Assembly: GCA_034190875.2 (NCBI GenBank)
Contig: CM067355.1
Location: 32,725,756 to 32,789,755, forward strand
From: Urechis unicinctus
Lineage: Eukaryota; Annelida; Polychaeta; Xenopneusta; Urechidae
Length of the DNA: 64,000 nt
Direction of reading: 5' to 3'
The translations under genes were made by a program, and so were the position numbers. Of the stretch, positions 50,865 through 63,330 are shown one piece after another. The notes under the pieces were generated by a model, which saw only the letters and a program-made list of their open reading frames with translations, was not told where the DNA came from and made no database searches. Position 1 is the first letter of the stretch; every line of letters starts with the position of its first letter.

Positions 50865-53800
50865 CATTAATAGGAGGCAGCCATTCCTAAACACTTACAC
50901 AAACATTAACACAAGCTTTGTCTCTAAGCCATATTCATCCCCTCGTAGGTTGCGGTCATTCCAAAACACACCACACATACCTCGTCTCGAAGCAATACTT
51001 TATACCTCTTAGGTAGCGGCCATTCCAAATCACTAACACAAGCTTTGTCTCGAAGCAATACTTCATCCCTCGTAGATCGCGGCAATCCCTAATCACTTAC
51101 ACAAGCCTTGTCTGGAAGCAATACTTGATCCCTGGCTGGAATCAGCCATTCCAAATCACTTACACAAGCATTGTCTCGAAGCAATACTTCATCCCTCGTA
51201 CATTGCGGCCATTCCAAATCACTTACACAAGCATTGTCTCGAAGAAATACTTCATCCCCTAAAGCAGCCATTCCAAAACACATACTAAAGCCATGCCTTG
51301 AAGCAGTACTTAGTCCTAATAGGAGGCAGCCATTCCAAAACACCTACACAAGCCTTGTCTCGAAGCAATACATCATCCCTCGGTGGGTTGCTGCAAATCC
51401 AAAACTACAACACAAGCCTCGTTTCGAAGCAATACTTAATACCTCAAAGGTCGTGGCCGTTCCCAATTACTTACACAAACCTTGTCTCAAAGCAATACTT
51501 CATCCCTTGCGGGTCGCAGCCATTCCAAAATAGCATTGCAATTCTGGTCTCGAAGCAATCATTCATCGCAGGAAACAGCCTGACTCGAAGCAATATTTCA
51601 TCCCTCGAAGGTTGCGGCCATTCCAAAACACCTAAACTTGCCTCGTCTCGAAGCAATACTTCATCCCCCGTGGGTCCCAGCGATTCCAAATCAATTACAC
51701 AAGCCTTGTCTCGAAGCAATACTTCATCCTGAATAGGAGGCAGCCGTTCCAAAACACACAAGCCTTGTCTCGAAGCATTACTTCATCCCTCGCTGGAATC
51801 AGCTATACCAAAACACTTACTAAAGCATTGTCTTGAAGCAATACTTCATCCCTCGTAGGTCGCGGCCATTCCAAATCACTTACACAAGCCTTGTCTCGAA
51901 GCAATAATTCATCCTGAATAGGAGGCAGCCGTTCCAAAACACTTACACAAGCCTTGTCTCGAAGCATTACTTCATCCCTCGAATATCGCGCTCATTCCAA
52001 ATCACTAACAAAAGTCTTGCTTCCATGCAATACTTCATCCCTTGTGGGTCTCGGCCATTTCAAAAACACTTACACAAACCTTGTCTCAAAGCAATACTTC
52101 ATCCCTTGTGGGTCGCAGCAATCCAAAATAGCATTACAATTCTTGTCTCGAAGCAATCATTCATCGCATGAAACAGCCTGACTCGAAGCAATATTTCATC
52201 CCTCGTAGGTTGCGGCCTTTCCAAAACACATAAACTTGCCTAGTCTCGAAGCAATACTTCATCCCCCGTGGGTCGCGGCAATTCCAAATCACTAACACAA
52301 GCCTTGCTTCGAAGCAATGCTTCATCCCTTGTGGGTCGCAGCCATTTAAAATAACTATGCAATCCTCGTCTCGAAGCAATACTTCATCATTAATAGGAGG
52401 CAGCCATTCCTAAACACTTACACAAACATTAACACAAGCTTTGTCTCTAAGCCATATTTCATCCCTCGTAGGTTGCGGTCATTCCAAAACACCAACACAT
52501 ACCTCGTCTCGAAGCAATACTTTATACCTCTTAGGTAGCGGCCATTCCAAATCACTAACACAAGCTTTGTCTCGAAGCAATACTTCATCCCTCGTAGATC
52601 GCGGCAATCCCAAATCACTTACACAAGCCTTGTCTGGAAGCAATACTTGATCCCTGGCTGGAATCAGCCATTCCAAATCACTTACACAAGCATTGTCTCG
52701 AAGCAATACTTCATCCCTCGTACATTGCGGCCATTCCAAATCACTTACACAAGCATTGTCTCGAAGAAATACTTCATCCCTCGCTGAAAGCAGCCATTCC
52801 AAAACACATACTAAAGCCATGCCTTGAAGCAGTACTTAGTCCCTAATAGGAGGCAGCCATTCCAAAACACCTACACAAGCCTTGTCTCGAAGCAATACAT
52901 CATCCCTCGGTGGTTGCTGCAAATCCAAAACTACAACACAAGCCTCGTTTCGAAGCAATACTTAATACCTCAAAGGTCGTGGCCGTTCCCAATTACTTAC
53001 ACAAACCTTGTCTCAAAGCAATACTTCATCCCTTGCGGGTCGCAGCCATTCCAAAATAGCATTGCAATTCTGGTCTCGAAGCAATCATTCATCGCAGGAA
53101 ACAGCCTGACTCGAAGCAATATTTCATCCCTCGAAGGTTGCGGCCATTCCAAAACACCTAAACTTGCCTCGTCTCGAAGCAATACTTCATCATCCCCCGT
53201 GGGTCCCAGCGATTCCAAATCAATTACACAAGCCTTGTCTCGAAGCAATACTTCATCCTGAATAGGAGGCAGCCGTTCCAAAACACACAAGCCTTGTCTC
53301 GAAGCATTACTTCATCCCTCGCTGGAATCAGCTATACCAAAACACTTACTAAAGCATTGTCTTGAAGCAATACTTCATCCCTCGTAGGTCGCGGCCATTC
53401 CAAATCACTTACACAAGCCTTGTCTCGAAGCAATAATTCATCCTGAATAGGAGGCAGCCGTTCCAAAACACTTACACAAGCCTTGTCTCGAAGCATTACT
53501 TCATCCCTCGAATATCGCGATATCGCGCTCATTCCAAATCACTAACAAAAGTCTTGCTTCCATGCAATACTTCATCCCTTGTGGGTCTCGGGCCATTTCA
53601 AAAACACTTACACAAACCTTGTCTCAAAGCAATACTTCATCCCTTGTGGGTCGCAGCAATCCAAAATAGCATTACAATTCTTGTCTCGAAGCAATCATTC
53701 ATCGCATGAAACAGCCTGACTCGAAGCAATATTTCATCCCTCGTAGGTTGCGGCCTTTCCAAAACACATAAACTTGCCTAGTCTCGAAGCAATACTTCAT

Positions 53801-55080
53801 CCCCCGTGGGTCGCGGCAATTCCAAATCACTAACACAAGCCTTGCTTCGAAGCAATGCTTCATCCCTTGTGGGTCGCAGCCATTTAAAATAACTATGCAA
53901 TCCTCGTCTCGAAGCAATACTTCATCATTAATAGGAGGCAGCCATTCCTAAACACTTACACAAACATTAACACAAGCTTTGTCTCTAAGCCATATTTCAT
54001 CCCTCGTAGGTTGCGGTCATTCCAAAACACCAACACATACCTCGTCTCGAAGCAATACTTTATACCTCTTAGGTAGCGGCCATTCCAAATCACTAACACA
54101 AGCTTTGTCTCGAAGCAATACTTCATCCCTCGTAGATCGCGGCAATCCCAAATCACTTACACAAGCCTTGTCTGGAAGCAATACTTGATCCCTGGCTGGA
54201 ATCAGCCATTCCAAATCACTTACACAAGCATTGTCTCGAAGCAATACTTCATCCCTCGTACATTGCGGCCATTCCAAATCACTTACACAAGCATTGTCTC
54301 GAAGAAATACTTCATCCCTCGCTGAAAGCAGCCATTCCAAAAACACATACTAAAGCCATGCCTTGAAGCAGTACTTAGTCCCTAATAGGAGGCAGCCATT
54401 CCAAAACACCTACACAAGCCTTGTCTCGAAGCAATACATCATCCCTCGGTGGTTGCTGCAAATCCAAAACTACAACACAAGCCTCGTTTCGAAGCAATAC
54501 TTAATACCTCAAAGGTCGTGGCCGTTCCCAATTACTTACACAAACCTTGTCTCAAAGCAATACTTCATCCCTTGCGGGTCGCAGCCATTCCAAAATAGCA
54601 TTGCAATTCTGGTCTCGAAGCAATCATTCATCGCAGGAAACAGCCTGACTCGAAGCAATATTTCATCCCTCGAAGGTTGCGGCCATTCCAAAACACCTAA
54701 ACTTGCCTCGTCTCGAAGCAATACTTCATCCCCCGTGGGTCGCAGCGATTCCAAATCAATTACACAAGCCTTGTCTCGAAGCAATACTTCATCCTGAATA
54801 GGAGGCAGCCGTTCCAAAACACACAAGCCTTGTCTCGAAGCATTACTTCATCCCTCGCTGGAATCAGCTATACCAAAACACTTACTAAAGCATTGTCTTG
54901 AAGCAATACTTCATCCCTCGTAGGTCGCGGCCATTCCAAATCACTTACACAAGCCTTGTCTCGAAGCAATAATTCATCCTGAATAGGAGGCAGCCGTTCC
55001 AAAACACTTACACAAGCCTTGTCTCGAAGCATTACTTCATCCCTCGAATATCGTATCGCGCCCATTCCAAATCACTAACA
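50865..55080. repeat. Higher-order repeat block, period ~1.53 kb
   Basis: Marker CATTAATAGGAGGCAGCC lies at 50865, 52388 and 53926 (spacings 1523 and 1538). The same marker reappears at 61633 and 62609. The 52.4-53.9 kb unit and the first ~1.1 kb of the 53.9 kb unit are nearly identical, including odd monomers such as CTTTATACCTCTTAGG. Confidence 0.85.
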
Positions 55081-56149
55081 AAAGTCTTGCTTCCAAGCAA
55101 TACTTCATCCCTTGTGGGTCGCGGCCATTTCAAAATCACTTACACAAACCTTGTGTCGAAGCAATACTTCATCCCTGGCTGGAAGCAGCTATTCCAAATC
55201 ACTTACACAAGCCTTGTCTCGAAGCAATACTTCATCCCTCGCTGGAAGCAGACATTCCAAAACATTACTAAACCCTTGTCTCGAAGCAATACTTCATCCC
55301 TGATAGGAGGCAGCTATTCAAAAACTCTTACTCAAGCCTTGTCTCGAAGCATTACTTCATCCCTCGAATAATCGCGGCTATTCCAAATCACAAACACAAG
55401 TCTTGCTTCCAAGCAATAATTCATCCCTTGTAGGTTGCTGCAGATTTCAAAACACCAACACATGTCTCGTCTCGAAGCAATACTTCATACCTCATAGGTA
55501 GCGGCCATTCCAAATCACTTACACAAGCCTTGCTTCAAAGCAATACTTCATCCTTCGTAGATCGCGGTCATTCCAAATCACTTACACAAGCCCTGTCTGG
55601 AAGCACTATTTCATCCCTCTCTGGAAGCAGCCATTTCAAATCACTTACACAAGCGTAGTCTCGAAGCAATACTTCATCTCTCGCTGAGAGCAGCCATTCA
55701 AAAACACATACTAAAGCCATGCCTCGAAGCAGTACTTAGTCCATAATAGGAGGCAGCCATTCCACAACACTTACACAAGCCATGTCTCGAAGCAATACTT
55801 CATCCCTTGTGGGTCGCAGCCATTCCAAAATAGCATTTCAATTCTGGTCTCGAAGCAATCATTCATCGCAGGAAACAGCCTGACTCGAAGCAATATTTCA
55901 TCCCTCGTAGGTTGCGGCCTTTCCAAAACACCTAAACTTGCCTCGTCTCGAAGCAATACTTCATCCCCCATGGGTCGCGACGATTCCAAATCACTAACAC
56001 AAGCCTTGCTTACAAGCAATACTTCATGCCTTGTGGGTCGCGGCCATTTCAAAATAACTATGCACTCCTTGTCTCGAAGCAATTATTCATCCATCGCAGG
56101 AAGCAGCCATTCCAAAACTTCACACAAGCCATGTCTCGAAGCAATACTT

Positions 56150-58900
56150 CATCCTGAATAGGGGGCAGCCGTTCCAAAACACTTACACAAGCCTTGTCTC
56201 GAAGCATTACTTCATCCCTCGAATATCGCGCTCATTCCAAATCACTAACAAAAGTCTTGCTTCCATGCAATACTTCATCCCTTGTGGGTCGCGGCCATTT
56301 CAAAAACACTTACACAAACCTTGTCTCAAAGCAATACTTCATCCCTTGTGGGTCGCAGCAATCCAAAATAGCATTGCAATTCTGGTCTCGAAGCAATCAT
56401 TCATCGCAGGAAACAGCCTGACTCGAAGCAATATTTCATCCCTCGTAGGTTGCGGCCTTTCCAAAACACCTAAACTTGCCTAGTCTCGAAGCAATACTTC
56501 ATCCCCCGTGGGTCGCGGCGATTCCAAATCACTGACACAAGCCTTGCTTACAAGTAATACTTCATCCCTTGTGGGTCGCGGCCATTTCAAAATAACAATG
56601 CAATCCTCGTCTCGAAGCAATACTTCATCCCTGGCTGGAAGCAGCCATTCAAAATCAATTACTAAAGCCATGCCTCGAAGCAATACTTAGTGCCGAATAG
56701 GAGGCAGCCATTCCAAAACACTTACACAAGCCTTGTCCCGAAGAAATACTTCATCCCTCGTTGGTTGCTGCAAATCCAAAACACCAACACAAGCCTTGTT
56801 TCGAAGCAATACGTCATCCCTCGTAGGTCGCGGCCATTCCAAATCAATTACACAAGCCTTGTCTCGAAGCAATACTTCATCCCTCGCTGGAATCAGCTAT
56901 ACCAAAAACACTTACTAAAGCATGTCTCGAAGCAATACTTCATCCCTCGTAGGTCGCGACCATTCCAAATCACTAACACAAGCCTTGTCTCGAAGCAATA
57001 CTTCATCCTGAATAGGGGGCAGCCGTTCCAAAACACTTACACAAGCCTTGTCTCGAAGCATTACTTCATCCCTCGAATATCGCGCCCATTCCAAAACACA
57101 AACACAAGTCTTGCTTCCAAGCAATAATTCATCCCTTGTAGTTGCTGCTGCAGATTTCAAAACACCAACACATGCCTCGTCTCGAAGCAATACTTCATAC
57201 CTCATAGGTAGCGGCCATTCCAAATCACTTACACAAGCCTTGCTTCCAAGCAATACTTCATCCTTCGTAGATCGCGGTCATTCCAAATCACTTACACATG
57301 CCTCGTCTCAAAGCAATACTTCATACCTCATAGGTAGCGGCCATTCCAAATCACTACACTAGCCTTGTCTCGAAGCAATACTTCATCCCTCGTAGGTGAC
57401 GGCCATTACAAATCACTAACGCAAACCTTGCTTCCAAACAATACTTCATCCCTTGTGGGTCGCAGCCATTCCAAAATAGCATTGCAATTCTGGTCTCGAA
57501 GCAATCATTCATCCATCGCAGGAAGCAGCCAGACTCGAAGCAACACTTCATCCCTCGTAGGTTGCGGCAATTCCAAAACACCAAAACTAAGCCTCGTCTC
57601 GAAGCAATACTTCATCCCCCCTGGGTCGTAGTGATTCCAAATCACTAACACAAGTCTTGCTTCCAAGCAATACTTCATCCCTCGTGGGTGGCGGCCATTA
57701 CGAATAAGCTACACAAGCCTAGTCTCGAAGCAATACTTCATCCCTGGCTGGAAGCAGCTATTCCAAATCACTTACACAAGCCTTGTCTCGAAGCAATACT
57801 TCATCCCTCGCTGGAAGCAGACATTCCAAAACATTACTAAACCCTTGTCTCGAAGCAATACTTCATCCCTGATAGGAGGCAGCTATTCAAAAACTCTTAC
57901 TCAAAGCCTTGTCTCGAAGCATTACTTCATCCCTCGAATAATCGCGGCTATTCCAAATCACAAACACAAGTCTTGCTTCCAAGCAATAATTCATCCCTTG
58001 TAGGTTGCTGCAGATTTCAAAACACCAACACATACCTCGTCTCGAAGCAATACTTCATACCTCATAGGTAGCGGCCATTCCAAATCACTTACACAAGCCT
58101 TGCTTCAAAGCAATACTTCATCCTTCGTAGATCGCGGTCATTCCAAATCACTAACACATGCCTCGTCTTGAAGCAATACTTCATACCTCATAGGTAGCGG
58201 CCATTCCAAATCACTAACACAAGCCTTGTCTCGAAGCAATACTTCATCCTTCGTAGATCGCGGCCATTCCAAATCACTTACACAAGCCCTGTCTGGAAGC
58301 ACTATTTCATCCCTCTCTGGAAGCAGCCATTTCAAATCACTTACACAAGCATTGTCTCGAAGCAATACTTCATCTCTCGCTGAGAGCAGCCATTCAAAAA
58401 CACATACTAAAGCCATGCCTCGAAGCAGTACTTAGTCCATAATAGGAGGCAGCCATTCCAAAACACTTACACAAGCCATGTCTCGAAGCAATACTTCATC
58501 CCTTGTGGGTCGCAGCCATTCCAAAATAGCATTGCAATTCTGGTCTCGAAGCAATCATTCATCGCAGGAAACAGCCTGACTCGAAGCAATATTTCATCCC
58601 TCGTAGGTTGCGGCCTTTCCAAAACACCTAAACTTGCCTCGTCTCGAAGCAATACTTCATCCCCCATGGGTCGCGACGATTCAAATCACTAACACAAGCC
58701 TTGCTTACAAGCAATACTTCATGCCTTGGGGTCGCGGCCATTTCAAAATAACTATGCAAGCCTTGTCTCGAAGCAATTATTCATCCATCGCAGGAAGCAG
58801 CCATTCCAAAACTTCACACAAGCCATGTCTCGAAGCAATACTTCATCCTGAATAGGGGGCAGCCCATTCCAAAACACTTACAAGCCATGTCTCGAAGCCT
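56150..58900. repeat. Large near-identical block, copy 2
   Basis: Counterpart of 48130-50860 at an offset of about 8045 bp. It shares the GAATATCGCGCTCATTCC monomer, the short CAATCATTCATCGCAGG monomer and the GCCGAATAGGAGG marker in the same order. Confidence 0.75.
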
Positions 58901-61900
58901 TGTCTCGAAGCATTACTTCATCACAAGCCTTCGAAAGCATTACTATCGCGCGCATTCCAAATCACTAACAAAAGTCTTGCTTCCATGCAATACTTCATCC
59001 CTTGTGGGTCGCGGCCATTTCAAAAACACTTACACAAACCTTGTCTCAAAGCAATACTTCATCCCTTGTGGGTCGCAGCAATCCAAAATAGCATTGCAAT
59101 TCTGGTCTCGAAGCAATCATTCATCGCAGGAAACAGCCTGACTCGAAGCAATATTTCATCCCTCGTAGGTTGCGGCCTTTCCAAAACACCTAAACACCTA
59201 GTCTCGAAGCAATACTTCATCCCCCGTGGGTCGCGGCGATTCCAAATCACTGACACAAGCCTTGCTTACAAGCAAATACTTCATCCCTTGTGGGTCGCGG
59301 CCATTTCAAAATAACAATGCAATCCTCGTCTCGAAGCAATACTTCATCCCTGGCTGGAAGCAGCCATTCAAAATCAATTACTAAAGCCATGTCTCGAAGC
59401 AATACTTAGTGCCGAATAGGAGGCAGCCATTCCAAAACACTTACACAAGCCTTGTCCCGAAGAATACTACTTCATCCCTCGTTGGTTGCTGCAAATCCAA
59501 AACACCAACACAAGCCTGTTTTCGAAGCAATACGTCATCCCTCGTAGGTCGCGGCCATTCCAAATCAATTACACAAGCCTTGTCTCGAAGCAATACTTCA
59601 TCCCTCGCTGGAATCAGCTATACCAAAACACTTACTAAAGCATTGTCTCGAAGCAATACTTCATCCCTCGTAGGTCGCGACCATTCCAAATCACTAACAC
59701 AAGCCTTGTCTCGAAGCAATACTTCATCCTGAATAGGGGGCAGCCGTTCCAAAACACTTACACAAGCCTTGTCTCGAAGCATTACTTCATCCCTCGAATA
59801 TCGCGCCCATTCCAAATCACAAACACAAGTCTTGCTTCCAAGCAATAATTCATCCCTTGTAGGTTGCTGCAGATTTCAAAACACCAACACATGCCTCGTC
59901 TCGAAGCAATACTTCATACCTCATAGGTAGCGGCCATTCCAAATCACTTACACAAGCCTTGCTTCCAAGCAATACTTCATCCTTCGTAGATCGCGGTCAT
60001 TCCAAATCACTTACACATGCCTCGTCTCAAAGCAATACTTCATACCTCATAGGTAGCGGCCATTCCAAATCACTAACACTAGCCTTGTCTCGAAGCAATA
60101 CTTCATCCATCGTAGGTGACGGCCATTACAAATCACTAACGCAAACCTTGCTTCCAAACAATACTTCATCCCTTGTGGGTCGCAGCCATTCCAAAATAGC
60201 ATTGCAATTCTGGTCTCGAAGCAATCATTCATCCATCGCAGGAAGCAGCCAGACTCGAAGCAACACTTCATCCCTCGTAGGTTGCGGCAATTCCAAAAAC
60301 ACCAAAACTAGCCTCGTCTCGAAGCAATACTTCATCCCCCCTGGGGGTCGTAGTGATTCCAAATCACTAACACAAGTCTTGCTTCCAAGCAATACTTCAT
60401 CCCTCGTGGGTGGCGGCCATTACGAATAAGCTACACAAGCCTAGTCTCGAAGCAATACTTCATCCCTGGCTGGAAGCAGCTATTCCAAATCACTTACACA
60501 AGCCTTGTCTCGAAGCAATACTTCATCCCTCGCTGGAAGCAGACATTCCAAAACATTACTAAACCCTTGTCTCGAAGCAATACTTCATCCCTGATAGGAG
60601 GCAGCTATTCAAAAACTCTTACTCAAGCCTTGTCTCGAAGCATTACTTCATCCCTCGAATATCGCGGCTATTCCAAATCACAAACACAAGTCTTGCTTCC
60701 AAGCAATAATTCATCCCTTGTAGGTTGCTGCAGATTTCAAAACACCAACACATACCTCGTCTCGAAGCAATACTTCATACCTCATAGGTAGCGGCCATTC
60801 CAAATCACTTACACAAGCCTTGCTTCAAAGCAATACTTCATCCTTCGTAGATCGCGGTCATTCCAAATCACTTACACATGCCTCGTCTCAAAGCAATACT
60901 TCATACCTCATAGGTAGCGGCCATTCCAAATCACTAACACTAGCCTTGTCTCGAAGCAATACTTATCCTTCGTAGATCGCGGCCATTCCAAATCACTTAC
61001 ACAAGCCCTGTCTGGAAGCACTATTTCATCCCTCTCTGGAAGCAGCCATTTCAAATCACTTACACAAGCATTGTCTCGAAGCAATACTTCATCTCTCGCT
61101 GAGAGCAGCCATTCAAAAACACACATACTAAAGCCATGCCTCGAAGCAGTACTTAGTCCATAATAGGAGGCAGCCATTCCAAAACACTTACACAAGCCAT
61201 GTCTCGAAGCAATACTTCATCCCTTGTGGGTCGCAGCCATTCCAAAATAGCATTGCAATTCTGGTCTCGAAGCAATCATTCATCGCAGGAAACAGCCTGA
61301 CTCGAAGCAATATTTCATCCCTCGTAGGTCGCGGCCATTACAAATCACTTACACAAGCCTTGTCTCGAAGCAATCATTCATCCATCGCAGGAAGCAGCCA
61401 TTCCAAAACTTCACTCAAGCCATGTCTCGAAGCAATACTTCATCCTGAATAGGGGGCAGCCGTTCCAAAACACTTACACAAGCCTTGTCTCGAAGCAATT
61501 ACTTCATCCCTCGAATATCGCGCTCATTCCAAATCACTAACAAAAGTCTTGCTTCCATGCAATGCTTCATCCCTTGTGGGTCGCAGCCATTTAAAATAAC
61601 TATGCAATCCTCGTCTCGAAGCAATACTTCATCATTAATAGGAGGCAGCCATTCCTAAACACTTACACAAACATTAACACAAGCTTTGTCTCTAAGCCAT
61701 ATTTCATCCCTCGTAGGTTGCGGTCATTCCAAAACACCAACACATACCTCGTCTCGAAGCAATACTTTATACCTCTTAGGTAGCGGCCATTCCAAATCAC
61801 TAACACAAGCTTTGTCTCGAAGCAATACTTCATCCCTCGTAGATCGCGGCAATCCCTAATCACTTACACAAGCCTTGTCTGGAAGCAATACTTGATCCCT

Positions 61901-63330
61901 GGCTGGAATCAGCCATTCCAAATCACTTACACAAGCATTGTCTCGAAGCAATACTTCATCCCTCGTACATTGCGGCCATTCCAAATCACTTACACAAGCA
62001 TTGTCTCGAAGAAATACTTCATCCCCTAAAGCAGCCATTCCAAAACACATACTAAAGCCATGCCTTGAAGCAGTACTTAGTCCCTAATAGGAGGCAGCCA
62101 TTCCAAAACACCTACACAAGCCTTGTCTCGAAGCAATACATCATCCCTCGGTGGTTGCTGCAAATCCAAAACTACAACACAAGCCTCGTTTCGAAGCAAT
62201 ACTTAATACCTCAAAGGTCGTGGCCGTTCCCAATTACTTACACAAACCTTGTCTCAAAGCAATACTTCATCCCTTGCGGGTCGCAGCCATTCCAAAATAG
62301 CATTGCAATTCTGGTCTCGAAGCAATCATTCATCGCAGGAAACAGCCTGACTCGAAGCAATATTTCATCCCTCGAAGGTTGCGGCCATTACAAAACACCT
62401 AAACTTGCCTCGTCTCGAAGCAATACTTCATCCCCCGTGGGTCCCAGCGATTCCAAATCAATTACACAAGCCTTGTCTCGAAGCAATACTTCATCCTGAA
62501 TAGGAGGCAGCCGTTCCAAAACACACAAGCCTTGTCTCGAAGCATTACTTCATCCCTCGCAGCCATTTAAAATAACTATGCAATCCTCGTCTCGAAGCAA
62601 TACTTCATCATTAATAGGAGGCAGCCATTCCTAAACACTTACACAAACATTAACACAAGCTTTGTCTCTAAGCCATATTTCATCCCTCGTAGGTTGCGGT
62701 CATTCCAAAACACCAACACATACCTCGTCTCGAAGCAATACTTTATACCTCTTAGGTAGCGGCCATTCCAAATCACTAACACAAGCTTTGTCTCGAAGCA
62801 ATACTTCATCCCTCGTAGATCGCGGCAATCCCAAATCACTTACACAAGCCTTGTCTGGAAGCAATACTTGATCCCTGGCTGGAATCAGCCATTCCAAATC
62901 ACTTACACAAGCATTGTCTCGAAGCAATACTTCATCCCTCGTACATTGCGGCCATTCCAAATCACTTACACAAGCATTGTCTCGAAGAAATACTTCATCC
63001 CTCGCTGAAAGCAGCCATTCCAAAACACATACTAAAGCCATGCCTTGAAGCAGTACTTAGTCCCTAATAGGAGGCAGCCATTCCAAAACACCTACACAAG
63101 CCTTGTCTCGAAGCAATACATCATCCCTCGGTGGTTGCTGCAAATCCAAAACTACAACACAAGCCTCGTTTCGAAGCAATACTTAATACCTCAAAGGTCG
63201 TGGCCGTTCCCAATTACTTACACAAACCTTGTCTCAAAGCAATACTTCATCCCTTGTGGGTCGCAGCCATTCCAAAATAACAATGCAATCCTTGCCTCGA
63301 AGCAATACTTCATCCCTTGTGGGTCTTTGA

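Larger units (their letters stand above)
24000..63330. repeat. Main 63-bp satellite array (~39.3 kb)
   Basis: Tandem monomers of about 63 bp. The plus-strand consensus parts are CGAAGCAATACTTCATCCCT, CGTAGGTCGCGGCCATTCC and AAATCACTTACACAAGCCTTG, closed by TCT. Length divided by 63 gives roughly 620 monomers. Variants at the CGTAGGTCGCGG site (CTGGAAGCAGC, AATAGGAGGCAGC, TGTGGGTCGCAGC, AGATCGCGG) define monomer types that recur in fixed order. Shortened monomers occur at CAATCATTCATCGCAGG. Many ORFs arise because 63 is a multiple of three. No transposon or gene interrupts the array. Its size and organisation fit pericentromeric or other heterochromatic satellite, but location cannot be read from the sequence. 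Confidence 0.95.

Noticed and set aside
24000-63330. Hundreds of ORFs of 60-236 residues on both strands in the 63-bp array
   Set aside because: They are a by-product of a repeat period divisible by three. They share a 21-residue periodic sequence, change frame at indels, overlap each other on both strands and show no consistent start, domain or splice context.
24000-63330. CRISPR-like array
   Set aside because: Direct repeats are contiguous 63-bp monomers without unique spacers, the context is eukaryotic, and no cas genes are present.
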